A stretch of DNA of 64,000 nt, taken from assembly GCA_963921825.1 (NCBI GenBank), contig OY997593.1:40811111-40875110 (forward strand). Reading direction: 5' to 3'. Position numbers and translations under genes: made by a program. The notes under the pieces are model-generated. The model was not told the DNA's origin, searched no databases, and worked only from the letters and a program-made list of their open reading frames with translations. Below, piece after piece: positions 22,666 through 34,765 of the stretch; the stretch's first letter is position 1, and each line of letters begins with the position of its first letter. The stretch is from Erodium maritimum. Lineage: Eukaryota > Streptophyta > Magnoliopsida > Geraniales > Geraniaceae.

Positions 22666-24380
22666 ACGCAAACTAAACAATCAACCTCCGAGAATAACCA
22701 AATGCCTCCAGTAATTCTAATATCGATAAGTTCACTGCTCCTACGACACTACTAAGTGTCACATGCATTTCTATTATTCGATACGTTCCCGTATCATACG
22801 ACACCACCCGGTGTCGCATGCCTTTCTATTGTTCGATAAACTTACTTAACCCACGACACCCAAGTGTCACATGCATTTCTATTGTTAACTTTCCCTAGTT
22901 AGGGCCGAGATCCAGCTACTTTTCCCTACCTCGTATGCTTTCCCCAAAAGCTCACAATCAAGCTACGGCGTGATCAAGATCACTCGCCTAGCTTTCCCTT
23001 TCCTCTGTCGGTGGCTCAATCTAATAAGAACACAATTTAAAATGCTTTTATGTCCGCAGGCATAAACTGAATTTTAAAGTACTTGATGCCTAAATGTAAT
23101 CCCGACAATGTCGATCAATCCCAAACTTCCCAATTACTCGACACTTTCGATAATGGACCCGGAAAGGCCGTTTCGCCCGACCCGGCGAATCTGCCCAGGT
23201 TTTGGAAACGTCCTTCCGGGGCTCCAAAAATTCACGTTTTCGATTCTACGGTCTTAGAAAAATTCAAGGGTTCCTATGCACTCGACGGAATCAATTTCCG
23301 ACTTCCGAGTCATTTAATTCGCGTTTAAAGTTTCTAAACCCGTCATTTACAACTTTTGCAATTTAATTCCAAAATTCGTTCCGGGTGTGGATTAACTACT
23401 TGGGGAACGTCCTAAACCATCCGAACACGAAACCCGAATACCCGAGCATGTGGGCCCCACCCGGCCATCCTTGGCCGTGGGTGGCTAGGGCCGGTTTTGG
23501 GCCGGTCCACCATGGTGGTGGCCGGTCCTAGCTCCGGCCAGCCACCGTACACGGTGGCCGGAGCTCCCCCTGAGCCTCCGATCACCCGAAAATGATCATC
23601 CTTTCGCTCCAAAACACCTCCAAAAAACCCCACACCTCAACTCAACCATAAACTACTAGTTTTAACCCAAACCCTAACTTTCAACCTTAACAAAACGAAA
23701 ATCGGTTAGATGCTCACCGTAGAGAATGATGGTGTGAACTCGATCCCTTGATCGTTGAGACGATCCACCGGTTTGATCGACGGGAAAATCACCAAAATCC
23801 AACCCTTCCTTCTCTTTTTCTCTCCTTCTTCTCTCCTCTTTTCTCTCCAAAAACTCCATTTTCTACAACTTTGGCCGAACCCCCCCCCCTATCCTCTCAT
23901 ATTTGTCTCTTTTCAAAAATACCTAACACCACCACATATTTGACATGTGGAAAGTGGGTCCCATACCTTTTGGAAAATATCTTTTAGGTATCTTCCAATC
24001 AGATTCGCGAAATTCGGCCGTCTCGGGCCCCGAATGGGCACTTTTTCTAAGAAATTACGAAACTTCACGGGCTACAAGGAAACGGCTCAGCTAAGACCGC
24101 TGAGACGACGGCTAAGCTTTTTGGATCCAAAACGGACCTCGAATGGACCAAAACGTCGCTCGGTTGACTTTTTCAACAAAAAGTCAACCTTTCCCAAATT
24201 GGCCAGAAAGTCGCCCAGAGTCCCCCGAAACTCACTTTGGTCGATATCGGGGTCAACTTAAGTCCGGGATGACCCTCGGGGTCAAATTTAGGTTCAATTA
24301 AAAGTCTGTCTAAATTTTTTAAATTTTCCCGTTTTTCGCAGATTTGACTGGCCTTGACCGAGAGTGGTTCTTACATATAA

Positions 24381-24624
24381 ACTTTATTGTCTTTATATGA
24401 ACTGCTCACTCCTTAGAGAGTAATTGAACTATAATGGGGCTATTGATTTTCAATTAGAACTTCAAGGTTTCTTAGATAATGATTATAGATACAATCTTGC
24501 TCAGATAATGATTTTAGATACAATGTTACTTCGATAATGATTTTAAATACAATGTTTCTCTAACTGATATACCTAAAAATTGTTGCTTATTTATGCCACC
24601 TTTATTTGTTATGTGAGTTTGCAG
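24381..24624. other. CACTA intron-like sequence
   Basis: AT-rich, with three copies of AGATAATGATTTTAGATACAATGTT near 24473-24560. It ends in a clean acceptor (TTTGCAG at 24618-24624) before the first recognisable exon of the second CACTA gene. Confidence 0.5.
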
Positions 24625-26329
24625 AATGGGGAGGAAAAATAGCACCCGGTTCTTCTCCCGACTCCATTTCCTGTTCAACCATCATACCCCTCAACAACCA
24701 ACAGAATCGAGAGGCAATACCATCGCCTAATCACAATCTACTGCTTGCGCACCTCCCAATCGGCGGATAAGAGACTGTCGGACTCCTGCGAGTAGTGTGG
24801 ATGAGGCAACCTCCACAACAAACAACCGTCCGACTGGACCAAGCATCCGGTATCCTCAGGAAGTAGATGACGATGATAATGTGCTTGAAATGTTGGAGGG
24901 AGAGGACTCGCATACTCAAAAGAAGGAAAAGACAGGGAAAAGAAGAATGGTTACGAACAAAAACCTCCAACGTCGCCTTAAGGAGATGGCTGATGGCGGG
25001 AAATTCAAATTGGGGCATAACGGGAAGGAAGTAACCGGCACGCTTGACCGGGGGGATGTCGTGAGGGTCATTGGCGCCACCATTCGTACTTACATGCCAA
25101 TGGACAACCTTTATTTTGACAGTTTACTTGATGATGATCAGGAGTTTCTGTTTCACCAGTTAACCGTAAGTATATTATTAATTTTTTCTTCTCATTACGA
25201 TTTTTATTTAGGTTTGTAGTTTATATCTGATTGGTTTGCTTTATGCAGTGTATGTTTGAGTTCACTCCTAGGGATAACCACGGGGAGCTGCTGCAGTTCA
25301 TCATGTCAACGGCCAGAGGCTGTTTTAGGGAGTGGAAGTATGAGATACACAGGTGGGTCCTCAAATGGAAGAAGAAGCACTCGGGTGAAGCAGTTACCAC
25401 ATCGCTCGAGTTTCAAGAACATCCGGAACAATTCGAGTGGCTACTCAAACACTTTGTATCTGACAAATTCAAGGTAACAACTTTGATTGTAAAGCATAAT
25501 TATAATATTTTTGTTTCTTAATTTTTAGTTTTATGTTTGGGTTTTTAACATGTTCGTTATGGTAAATAACATTTTTCAAATAATTGCAGTTATTGAGCGA
25601 GTGTGGGTCTGCAAATCGGAAAAGGAACGTCCACGCTCACCACGGGGGTAGCATGGCATTCAAAGCCTTGACGCATACATAGAGGCTTACACGAACTTTG
25701 GCTTGCGTGAAAATCCCTGCTTCCAAGCCTTGACGCATACATAGAGGCTTACACGAAGGAAAATGACAAGAACGAGTACAACAAAAAACGCGTGGTAAAT
25801 TTCTTTCCTTAGTTTTCCGAATACACTTAAGCATTTGTAGTTTATAATTTACTAAACTGAATTTTCGTTGAGTCTAATGCAAACTTCGTGCTGTATTTTT
25901 CATTAGGAAGAAGCCAAAATAATTGTGGAAGCGGCCCATGAGAAGTTGTGCGAGTCACAGATGACCGAGTGCGAGGATTCTTCCCCTACTGTCCTCGCAC
26001 CGTTGACTGTGGTAGAAGAGCTACCCATCATCCAGCTAATCGCCAAGAATCCTCAGAAGGATAGATTCCAACCTGGTTTCGGTCATGCGGTGATCATCCC
26101 AACTATTATGGAAAGGCACGACGGTCAATTCTCCAGTTCGAGGTCTATAAGCTCCTATGAGGAGCTAGAAGAGTTGAGTACTCGCATTTTTCAGCAAGAG
26201 GCCGCGTTCGCGCAACGTTTGGAGGAGCAGCGCCAAGCGATGATTGCCGAGCAACGCAAATTGATGGAAGAGCAACGCAAGGATCTGGATGCTAAGCTTT
26301 ATAAAATGATGGCAATGGTTACGTCCTAG
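24625..26329 (+). pseudogene. Second CACTA gene, Transposase_24 (TNPA/Ptta-En/Spm) family
   Basis: A DNA-binding accessory transposase that in CACTA systems binds subterminal repeats. Exons are supported by GT-AG borders that keep frame: 24625-25165, 25249-25473, 25590-25794 and 25907-26329. Exon 1 needs a frame change before MDEATSTTNN (24797). The family block covers FTPRDNHGELLQFIM, FREWKYEIHRWVLKWKKKH, WLLKHFVSDKFK and ECGSANRKRNVHAHHGGSMAF. The last exon ends in a Gln/Glu-rich coiled coil (FQQEAAFAQRLEEQRQAMI and repeats of EEQRK). The third exon carries a ~61-bp duplication around CCTTGACGCATACATAGAGG that shifts the frame, so the product is probably not made intact. Better preserved than the TNP2 gene. 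Confidence 0.82.
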
Positions 26330-26700
26330 CAAGGTGTCGTCCCTTCCACAAGGACCCCGTGTTCAGTACCGTCATCAGCCCCACTCTCTGCAATTCAACC
26401 GACTTCTGACCCACTCTCTTCAGCACCACCAACTACAAACCCCCAGTAGTAACATTTTCCCCCAAACTTTATTTAGTATTTAAACTTTTAAATATGTTTG
26501 TGTGAACAAAATGGCCTGACTTTGAACGTTGTATGTTGGAACACTTTTATTTTATGGATGCAGTATTTAGAATACATTATACAGGTTTACAGGTTTGCCC
26601 AGGTACCAGACCCAATTCAGAGTATATGCACGATTGGGTGCAACATATTTGAAATGTTTTTTTTTGTTCTGGTTATATTTTTGGCCGACAGATACAAAGA
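26330..26700. other. CACTA 3' untranslated region
   Basis: Follows the stop of the second gene. No coding signal; AT-rich after 26450. Leads into the subterminal array. Confidence 0.5.
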
Positions 26701-26705
26701 ATAGT

Positions 26706-27226
26706 ATTCGTAGGTGAAGTTTTAAACTTCACCTACGAATGATACACGTATGTAAAGACACGAACCTAAGTCACGGATGCTATCCGTGACTAAGGTGTTA
26801 TACTTTACCTACAGATACCATCTGTAGGTAAAGTGTCACACCTTAGTCACGGATAGCATCTGTGGCCAAGGTATCCGTAGGTAAAGGCACAAACCTTTCC
26901 TAAGATGATATTCGTGGCTACAGTATCCGTAGGAAAAGAAAAAAAACATCACCTACGAATACAATCCGTCTGAAAACTGGAAAACTTGACCTACAGATGG
27001 TATCCGTAGGCATGGTTGTAAACCCTACCTACGGATACCATCTGTGGCAGAGGATATCTACCTCACAGAAAGATACAAGTGTCCGTCTTCCAAATAGTAC
27101 ACCGACGAGACTTGGCCGACGAATCTTGGCCGATGGATGCACCCGTTGGCGAAGATCCCTACCGACGGGTAGGCTGACATACCCTACGGATCGGAGGCGT
27201 CTGTCAAGTCCCTTTCAGCAGTAGTG
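26706..27226. repeat. CACTA right subterminal repeat array and probable TIR
   Basis: About fifteen or more copies of TATCCGTAGGTAAAG and related words (CACCTACGGATACCATCTG, AGTCACGGAT) in alternating orientation. Three consecutive hairpins are exact or nearly so: 26706-26740 (17-base arms, one-base loop), 26769-26791 (10-base arms) and 26802-26834 (14-base arms). The array ends at CTTTCAGCAGTAGTG (27212-27226), whose reverse complement starts CACTACTG as expected for a CACTA terminus. Such arrays bind TNPA-like protein. A possible 3-bp duplication cannot be checked because the left end is absent. Confidence 0.75.
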
Positions 27227-27613
27227 CTTAGTTTTTGTTGACTATTACTTCATTTCTCTGAGTATTGTGTTCTTTTATCCTGGTACTATAGTAATGATCT
27301 AACTTCTAAGCAATATAGTAAACTCTTCTAGTCTATGTTGTTGTAGTTGTCTTAGTACTATGTTTTTATCTTGATACTATGACTCCTTATATTCTTGTAT
27401 CGTGTAGTGTCTTAATACTATGTTTGTGTTTCCTGGTTGGTGTAGTTAACTGAGTATAATCCAAGTACTATGATTTATTTTTTATCCCTAGTATTTGGTT
27501 TGTTTTCCTTGCATGTGTATTTGTCTTACTATCATGTTTTTTTGTCCAAGTACTACGGAATGTGGTGTAATGTTTGTGATGTTTTTTTTTGTTGAACTAC
27601 TTTCTGGTCCATT
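27227..27613. repeat. First part of the AGTACTATG-rich tandem unit
   Basis: Contains many spaced copies of TAGTACTATG / AAGTACTATGATTT and resembles 36240-36500 in order and wording (for example GTATTTGTCTTACTATCATG, TCCAAGTACTACGG, GTTGTAATGTTTGT). It is the left part of a unit cut by the LINE at 27614. No gene seen. Confidence 0.65.
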
Positions 27614-27621
27614 TTTTTTTT

Positions 27622-28388
27622 ATCAGCAAACGATTATATTAAATAAAACCCCTTATGAGAGGTAAGAGGTTACATGGAGGAAGGAACGATTACTCAAAGA
27701 ACAACATAATGAACACCAAAACAATGGCAACTAATCTAAGCCAGAAGGAGAAACAAATAGCAACCCCATGCTAGGAGAGCCAAATTGAACCCAACCAACA
27801 TTAGAATTAAAACCAGGCACCCTCATAACCGAAGTAATACAGTTGCTTGTGAGGGAAGAAAGCACCAAAATTTGAACTTGAACTTGTGAAGGGAAGGTAA
27901 CTTGCGGTAGAAGCAACCGAAGGAAACTTGCGGATGAAGCAATCCAATTTAAACCTCTGCATCACCGATAGAACTTGAATTATGCAGAACAGATAAGTGT
28001 CTTTGCCCAACACAAAAAGGGAAACACCAGTGAAGTGTGAATTGCAGCTCTTGTACTGGATCAACCTATACCAAAGGAAAAGAACTGAAAATGAAAACAG
28101 CCAAGGCACCAGACAGGAGTAAGGCTGCAAGAGAGAGGCAAAAACCAGAGAAAAAACACTCAAAAACCTAAGTAATGAGCTACCCTTCACACAAGAAGAA
28201 CAAAGAGCCAACAAAGGTCCTAATTACCCACACTCTAAAGGGGGAAAAACACAAAACCAGCAAAAAGCAGACCTTACCAAACTCACCATCTCTCAACCCA
28301 ACCACCCAAACCCTTCCCAGAACCCCCAAAATAGATACAGAACCAACACAAGTAGTGAGAGAGGCAGCAAGAGGATCTCAGCACCAAA
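27622..28388 (-). other. LINE 3' untranslated region
   Basis: Between the stop of ORF2 and the poly(A). Rich in AACCC and CAAAACC on the plus strand; no open frame with family signals. Confidence 0.7.
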
Positions 28389-31300
28389 TCAACCAGAGAA
28401 AGGGGTAACAAGTGGAGGCAAGGGCCTAGAGGCCAAACAGGATCTTGGGGCTGACCTCCAGCTTTGGAAAGAAAAGAAAGAGCCAGCATTTTTACCCCAT
28501 TCCACATTATAGGATTGTTGAACCACCTTCATGAAAATATCCTCAACTGATAAAAATTCTCCTTTGAAACAAGCTAGATTTCTAGCCAACCAAATCTGCC
28601 AGGCACAGATTTGAACTATTGAGAGCCATTTTTTCTTACTTCTGGAGGGACTGATTGTGTTCCAAGATGCTAATAATTCTTTGAAAGTACTTGGACTGGC
28701 CCAACTTGATCCCCACCAATTCACCACAGAGCACCACACCAACCAGGCTTTGGGACAATGTATAAGAGCATGATCCCCGTCTTCAAAATCCCAATTGCAG
28801 ACATGACAAGTCACTTGATCCAGTACTAAAGGCAATCCTCTTCTCTCTAAGAAGCACTTTGAGGGAATTGCATCTAGACATGCTAACCAGCAAAATGCAG
28901 TAATCTTTGGGGGGATGGACACTGACCAAAGAAGTTTGGACCAAGGGAGGGCAGGACTAGCATTTGATCCCAATTGATGCAGTTTTGTATAAAGTTTACT
29001 GACAGTGAAGCTTTTGGCATCCCACACCCAGCAGAGCTTGTCTTCAAGTTGAGAGAGTTTATCTGTCCTCAATATATTGGTTAATAGAATCCATTCATCC
29101 TCTGCCCTGCCCCTAGGTACTGAGCTGAAATTGAGATCCCATCCCTCCTCTGAGTGAGCTTCTGACACTGAGAACTTCTTAACCCTTGACTTGAGATAGA
29201 GCCTTGGAAACAAAAATTTAAAGGCTACTTCCCCCCACCAGATATCTTCCCAAAACATTATTCTATCTCCTGATTCTAAATTCCAAGACAAACCAGTGGC
29301 CCCAAACATCTGAGCAAAATGAGGATCAGATTGGAGATCCACAATTTGTTTCATAAAACAAGAAGCTCCTACTTCTGAAAAATTTCCAAGATCCCACTCT
29401 TGAGGATTCCAACCATATTTGCCACAGATAACCAGCTTCCATAATGAGTTTCTTTCTAGAGCAAACCTCCACCACCATTTGGCCAATAGAGTAGAATTCA
29501 TAAGGTTAAGGTCTCTAATGCCAAGGCCTCCCTCTGGTTTAGGCTTGCATACTTGCTTCCAACTAACTTTGCAGAAGGATTTGGCAGTGGATTTGCCATG
29601 CCACAGGAACCTCCTTTGCCAGCTTATCATTGTTTTGATGACTGCTTTGGGAGCTTTTAGTACTGAGAAGAAGTACAATGGCAAAGCACCCAATGTAGAC
29701 TTGAGGAGGGTTATTCTCCCTCCAAGAGAGAGTAACTTAGCTTCCCAAAGTCCCAAGGCAGATTTGAACTTTGCAATGATTGGATCCCAGGTTGCTATCA
29801 TCTTTGGATTGGCTCCTAAGGGATAGCCAAGATAAATAAAAGGCAGTACCCCCTGATCACAAGGGAGAATTTGCTGATAGTCCTCTTGTTCTTCTAAGGA
29901 CAGGTTCATTGGGATGCAACTAGATTTTTCATAATTCACTTGTAGGCCAGATGCTAAGTGGAACATTGATAATATATCTTTTAGACTGAGCACATTCTGG
30001 ATGGAAGCTTGAATAAAGAAGATTGAATCATCTGCAAATTGTAGATGGGAGATGTTTGGGCCTTGATCATGCAGATTGATCCCTTGAAATAAACTATGCC
30101 TCAACCTGCCTTCATTAGTTGATTTAGGCCCTCAGCTACCAAAACAAATAGAAGAGGGGAGAGAGCACGCCCTTGCCTTAATCCTCTGGACATGCTGAAG
30201 TCAGGGCTTGGAGAGCCATTTATTAGAACTGATACACTTGCTTTGAAACAAGAGATCATCCACAACCTCCACAAAATACCAAAGCCCATTTTTGTTAATA
30301 GATTAAGAATATAATACCAGCTTACCTTGTCAAAGGCTTTCTCAAAATCAGCCTTGAAGATTATAGACTTAACCTTTGCCTTTTTGATGTACTGAACTGT
30401 TTCTGCTGCAATCAATATGCCATCAATTATCTGCCTCCCTTTGATAAAACCAGTTTGTTCATCACCTACAAGTGAGCTTATCACCACACTTAGCCTGAGA
30501 GATAACATCTTGGATAAAATCTTGTAAGGGCCTCCCATGAGACTGATTGGCCTAAAATCATCAAAGGTAAGAGGGGTTTTGTTTTTTGGTATAAGAGTGA
30601 TAAAAGATGAATTTAACCCCTTGCCAAGTTGTCCAGTTTGATAGAAGTATGTGAGAAATGCCATAAGATCTTTTTTGATAATTAACCAACATCTTTGAAA
30701 AAACTTGAGGGTGAAGCCATCTGGTCCTGATGCTTTATCCCCACTGTATGCCAGTATGGCTTGAAGAACTTCATCCTCACTGAAAGGCTTTTCTAGCCAT
30801 AGGCTTTGCTCAGATGAGAGGGAGGAGAAGGCTAAGTCACTGATATCCACACTATCTTCAACTTCAGTGGAAAATCTTTTTTTGAAATGCTCTGATGCTG
30901 CTTGCTTTATATCAGTAGGGGCAGAAAGAGAGACACCATCTACTAAAACTTGAGATACTCTTGTAATGGTCCCTTTGTAATTGGCAACTCTGTGAAAATA
31001 CTTTGAACATTTATCACCTTCATTGATCCACTTTCTTCTAGCTTTTTGACTCCACAGTTTGGAGAGTAATTTGTATTTTTGAATTAGTTCAGCTTTGATG
31101 GCACCTCTATCATTACACTCTACATTTGAGAGGGGCCTTGATTCCACTAATTTATCAAAAAGATCTAATGACTTGGTTAGCAGAGCTATTTGTGTTTCCA
31201 AATTCCCAAACACTTGAGTATTCCAGAGTTTAATATCAGCCTTGAGGAGCTTAAATTTCATCCAAAGAACATAGGCTGGATTACCTGAAACCTGATATGA

Positions 31301-32089
31301 TTGCCAACATTTTTCAACCATAGGAATAAATCTTTTGTCTTCAAACCAGATATTGAGAAATCTGAAGGGCCTTGGTCCCCAATCCACAATTTTATCAGAA
31401 AGAACCACTGGTCTATGATCAGATATGCTCCTTGGGATACAGTTTTGAGTAACTGAATTATGCTCAGCTAGGAAATTCATAGAAACTAAGAACCTGTCAA
31501 TTCTTGAGGCCTGAGAACCAGCTCCAAACCAGGTATACTTGCCCCCACTCATTGGGAGATTGATAAGGCTGGGGTTGTTGATTAGGGACTGAAAATTTGA
31601 CTTATATGATCTGGAGGCTTTTAATGAGGACCTTTCTTCATCTTCTAGTACAGCATTAAAGTCTCCTCCCAATAATAATAAGGTGCCACTAGGAACTGAA
31701 GCTAGCATGCTTTCCAATTCTAACCAAAGATTTGCCCTCAATCTTCTGGCATTTGGACCATAGACATTCACCACACAATAATCCTTGTTGGTATTCAGAT
31801 TTTTCCCAAACCAAATCAAGGCACCTAGTATTTTATGCACTACTGACATTGCAAACTCTTTTTTTTTCCATAGACTGAGAATCCCTCCAGAATTGCCAAT
31901 GGACTCAACTGCTGCATAATCCCAATCAGAACCCAAACCACATAGCCTAGGAAAATTGGATGGAGTAGAATCTAATTTTGTTTCTTGGAGCAGAAGGAAC
32001 TGGGGACTTTCCTTTACCACCAAATTGGCCAAACTTCTCCTCTTTTGTTTGGAGGAGATGCCTCTCACATTCCATGAGAGGAACTTCAT
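28389..32089 (-). pseudogene. LINE ORF2: endonuclease, reverse transcriptase, zinc-binding domain (one frameshift)
   Basis: The enzyme that nicks target DNA and copies LINE RNA in place. Starts at 32089 (MKFLSWNVRG). Residues ~1-230 are an EEP endonuclease: SWNVRG, LLQETK, GGDFNAV, SRIDRFLVS and the catalytic SDHRPV. RT is at ~400-650: GPDGFTLKFFQ, LIPKNKTPLTFDDFRPISL, QTGFIKGRQI, FKADFEKAFDKVSW, GLRQGRALSPLLF. The frame changes once near 30101-30110; the next frame begins just before LQFADDSIFF, which keeps both catalytic Asp of the FADD box. The C-terminus holds a zf-RVT zinc-binding domain (CHVCNWDFEDGDHALIHC). RT motif B reads QGRALSP where most relatives have QGDPLSP. Nearly intact, so a recent insertion. 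Confidence 0.92.
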
Positions 32090-32095
32090 AATTGA

Positions 32096-34765
32096 TTAGA
32101 AGGAGGATAGGTTAATGAGCTGATTGCTCAACTCAGAACCTACCTCAACAGAAGCTTCCCTTTCAGCAACAGGATCTCTCTCAGCAACTTTAACTTGTAC
32201 AGGTTCAGTATTTTCCTCCTCAGAACTGATTGAATGATGATTTTCTAAGTGGTCTATCTTACTTAACTGACATAGGATGAGTTCCTCAGATATCTTAGCT
32301 TTGAGACCAATTTTTTTCCCCAAGGCCCAAGCTCTCTTGGCAGCAGAAGTACCAGCAGCAATAGGAGAAGGATCTTTAAGTTTGGATCTTGTTTCATAAC
32401 CATGTACTTGAGTAGGAATGGCTCTCTTCTTCTTCTTTTTTGCAGAGAAAGTTGATCTTGGATTGCTTAGATTAGCATTTGTGAGACACTTAAAATCAGC
32501 CACTTCCTTGATTTGTTTTTGCTGTATCAGCTTTTCAGGAGAGGAGGCTTGGAGGGAATTTTGAAAGAGATTTCCACTTTCAATATCTTCAATATTTGGA
32601 GAGGGAAGCATAGCTGTAGGAGGGGACAAGTGACCAACATCCCTTCTAAAACTAAGCTTTTCAGAAGCATTTAATGTTAAAGGCAAGTCTTAGGCCACTC
32701 CCTTCATTAATTGAGAGCTTGACCTTGTACTATCAAGTAATATTATATTGGTAGCTGAATTTTTCTGCAAGTTGATAGTAGTATCAGTTGAATGGTGACT
32801 GGATTGTAGAGGAGAGTCTTCAATGCCATCAGCAAGATCATGCATTTCGTTACTGAAGAGAGTTAGAACAGTGGTAGGAGCTTGATCACTATTCACCAAA
32901 ACAGGAACTGTAGCAATTGGAACATCTCTTGACAGTGGTTTGAGTATAGAAAGAAGGTGATAGTTGATCAGATGTGTCTTTGATGATTTGATTTTCCAGG
33001 GAGTGATCCACCAACTCAACCTGTACTTCCAAGACAGAGTGAATAACTTCTTCTTCAACAACTGTTTCTTCAATAACTTCTTGATCACTGGATTCCAAAA
33101 CATTCTCTGAGACACCAAACTCTTGGACAGTAGTAGCAGCCAATAGTCCAGAGCCTAATAATGAGTCGACAACAACCAAGGCTTGAATTGGATCAGCCAT
33201 TACTTCAGTACCTACCTCTGAGTCAATTTCCAAGTGAGGTTCAACCTCATTACCAGTCAAAAGAGCATTTACTTCACTGCCAACAACTAAGACTTGTTCT
33301 TCATAAGCTTCAGTGTGAGGAGATAGAGGGTCTTGACTTTCAGAACCATCCTCTTCAGAGGTAGCAACATCTTCTCCTAGTTGTGAGGAAAAGGAACCAG
33401 AATGTTCAGTACTAGTAGGAGGAGAAATTGGAGGGACTTGGTGAACTTCAACAGTTGTGATCCATAGCTAAAGGTTTCATTTCCGAGGGCTAGCTGAACT
33501 TCTTCCGAGATTGCTTCCAAGTCATAGGTGTGAATCAGGACGAATGCCACATCTATTACCACTCCTTCCTCAGAGATAGGATGGGTATAAACAAGGGTAC
33601 CACGATCAATTAGAGCTGCTTGGAAGGATTCTTTGCACCAACCCTGATATGGCAAGCCTTGAATTGTGAACCAACGGAATCTACCTCCTTTTGAAATAAA
33701 ATGATTATGAGTATGAATGATTGTGAACCATTGCTGAAGCCATTTAGCATCTTCTTTTAAGATTTCTACTCCATATCGATCATCTGGGCAATGAACCAAG
33801 GCTACTCTGTTGCCAAGATACTTCAGTTGAACTTGATAAACACCTTGGGAGGCCATTTCTCTCATTATAGCTTCTACACTGAGGTTAAGATGTATTATTG
33901 CTAGAGTTGAAGCTTTAGTAATCTTAGATTGGGAAGCAACAATAGAGCCCTGATGTAAATAATCAGCAAAAGTTTTTCCCTTTGAGTTTTCTTTGCCTTC
34001 TTTCACAAAATCCTTCTGAGCTCTGGGGTTCCTTTCCAAGGCAGATCTTTCCCATGCCTTTGTAACAAAGAGCTTGAACGTTTTGATAGTGTAGCCATTG
34101 TACTTTGAGATTGCTTCTTCCAAGCTTGATTGGTTGTTGAAATACACGAAACCATACCATTTTCCTTTTAAGTTTGGACCTTGGGCTGCTAAGGCTTTGG
34201 TGAAGCCTTGATGGTTTTGAAATACTCTATGGAGCCAAGAGGAAGATGAAAACGGCGGCAAATTGTAGATGAAGGCAGTAAAGAATTTGGATTTTGCAGA
34301 TTCCGGCTCTAATCTTTTCCTCTTCAAACGACTGATTCTTCCACTAGAAGCAGAGTCAGAATGGTTCTTCCTCTGATGCTTGGCTTTACGAATCATCCTT
34401 GCTTTGGAATAACCTTGAGAACTCTTCCTTTGAACCAGAGGCCTTGAACTGAAGTCAGTTGGAGTCAATTCCGGACCCGAAGTTATCGGTTGGAAAAATC
34501 TGTCATAAAACATTTTCTTTCCACCAATTAATTTGGTACATCCTCCTGGGGAAAATTCTTGAGTATGGTCAGATGAAAACGAAGCCTCTGTATGAGTCCT
34601 TCTAACTTTGTTGAAAGGTTTTGCACGTTTGTGGGGAATCTCAAAACCAGGCGGTGGTCCGATGGAAGGAGATGTCGTTTCTTTTCTATTAGCGAGTGGG
34701 GATCCTCCAGCCAGTGAAGTAGCCAGAATAAGCTGGCCGGAAAGTTCTTCAACCGATAGACCCAT
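32096..34765 (-). pseudogene. LINE ORF1: RRM and DUF4283-like RNA-binding protein, frame-broken
   Basis: Starts at 34765 (MGLSVEELSG). The first frame (to 33377, 462 residues) has an RRM at ~165-240 (FIYNLPP as RNP2, WYGFVYFNN as RNP1, KYNGYTIKTFKLFVTKA), then a DUF4283-like segment (ALVHCPDD to FTIQGLPYQGWCKESFQ). Acidic and Ser-rich segments follow in frames 33260-32889 and 33118-32690. The basic C-terminus (KKKKKRAIPTQVHGYETRSK, 32686-32096) lies just before ORF2. At least two frameshifts therefore separate the parts. The protein would coat LINE RNA. Its stop codon lies 6 bases before the ORF2 ATG. Confidence 0.82.

Larger units (their letters stand above)
13248..24375 (-). mobile_element. 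Composite Ty3/gypsy element with collapsed LTR-internal-LTR-internal-LTR structure
   Basis: The whole block is bounded by a perfect TATAA duplication (13243-13247 and 24376-24380) and by LTR termini at each end. Read on the minus strand it is: full LTR (24375-21375), primer site and leader (21374-20611), unrecognised DNA, a decayed pol (19721-16525), a deleted LTR (16524-14204), a second primer site and leader (14203-13455), and an LTR end (13442-13248). A simple element has one primer site; two in tandem point to unequal recombination or concatenated integration followed by deletions. Long LTRs and pol similarity fit the Tekay/Del group of chromoviruses, but no chromodomain remains. Confidence 0.85.
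21375..24375 (-). mobile_element. Intact gypsy LTR (5' LTR of the composite)
   Basis: 3,001 bp from TGTCACGCC to TTCTTACA on the plus strand, followed by the TATAA duplication and preceded by a primer site. It is the most complete reference for the family in this window. It contains the ~45-bp array (21945-22170), the ~52-bp array (22228-22665), a CT-rich tract (23800-23850) and the conserved hairpin at 24162-24189. Confidence 0.92.
1316..27226 (+). mobile_element. CACTA (En/Spm-type) DNA transposon with nested insertions; left end outside window
   Basis: Two plus-strand CACTA genes, a TNP2-type transposase (1382-7491) and a Transposase_24/TNPA-type protein (24625-26329), are separated only by elements that can be excised at their target duplications. 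The right end is placed at 27226, where CTACTG-type sequence (reverse complement begins CACTACTGCTGAAAG) follows a dense subterminal repeat array. The left terminus is not visible because a gypsy element abuts base 1315. Removing the insertions leaves about 9.6 kb. That this is one element rather than two is inferred from gene order, strand and the matching subterminal motifs at 7640-8370 and 26706-27200. Confidence 0.7.

Noticed and set aside
32690..33364. A separate small gene on either strand between the LINE ORF1 frames
   Set aside because: The minus-strand pieces are acidic linker parts of ORF1 in shifted frames; the plus-strand frame is their shadow.
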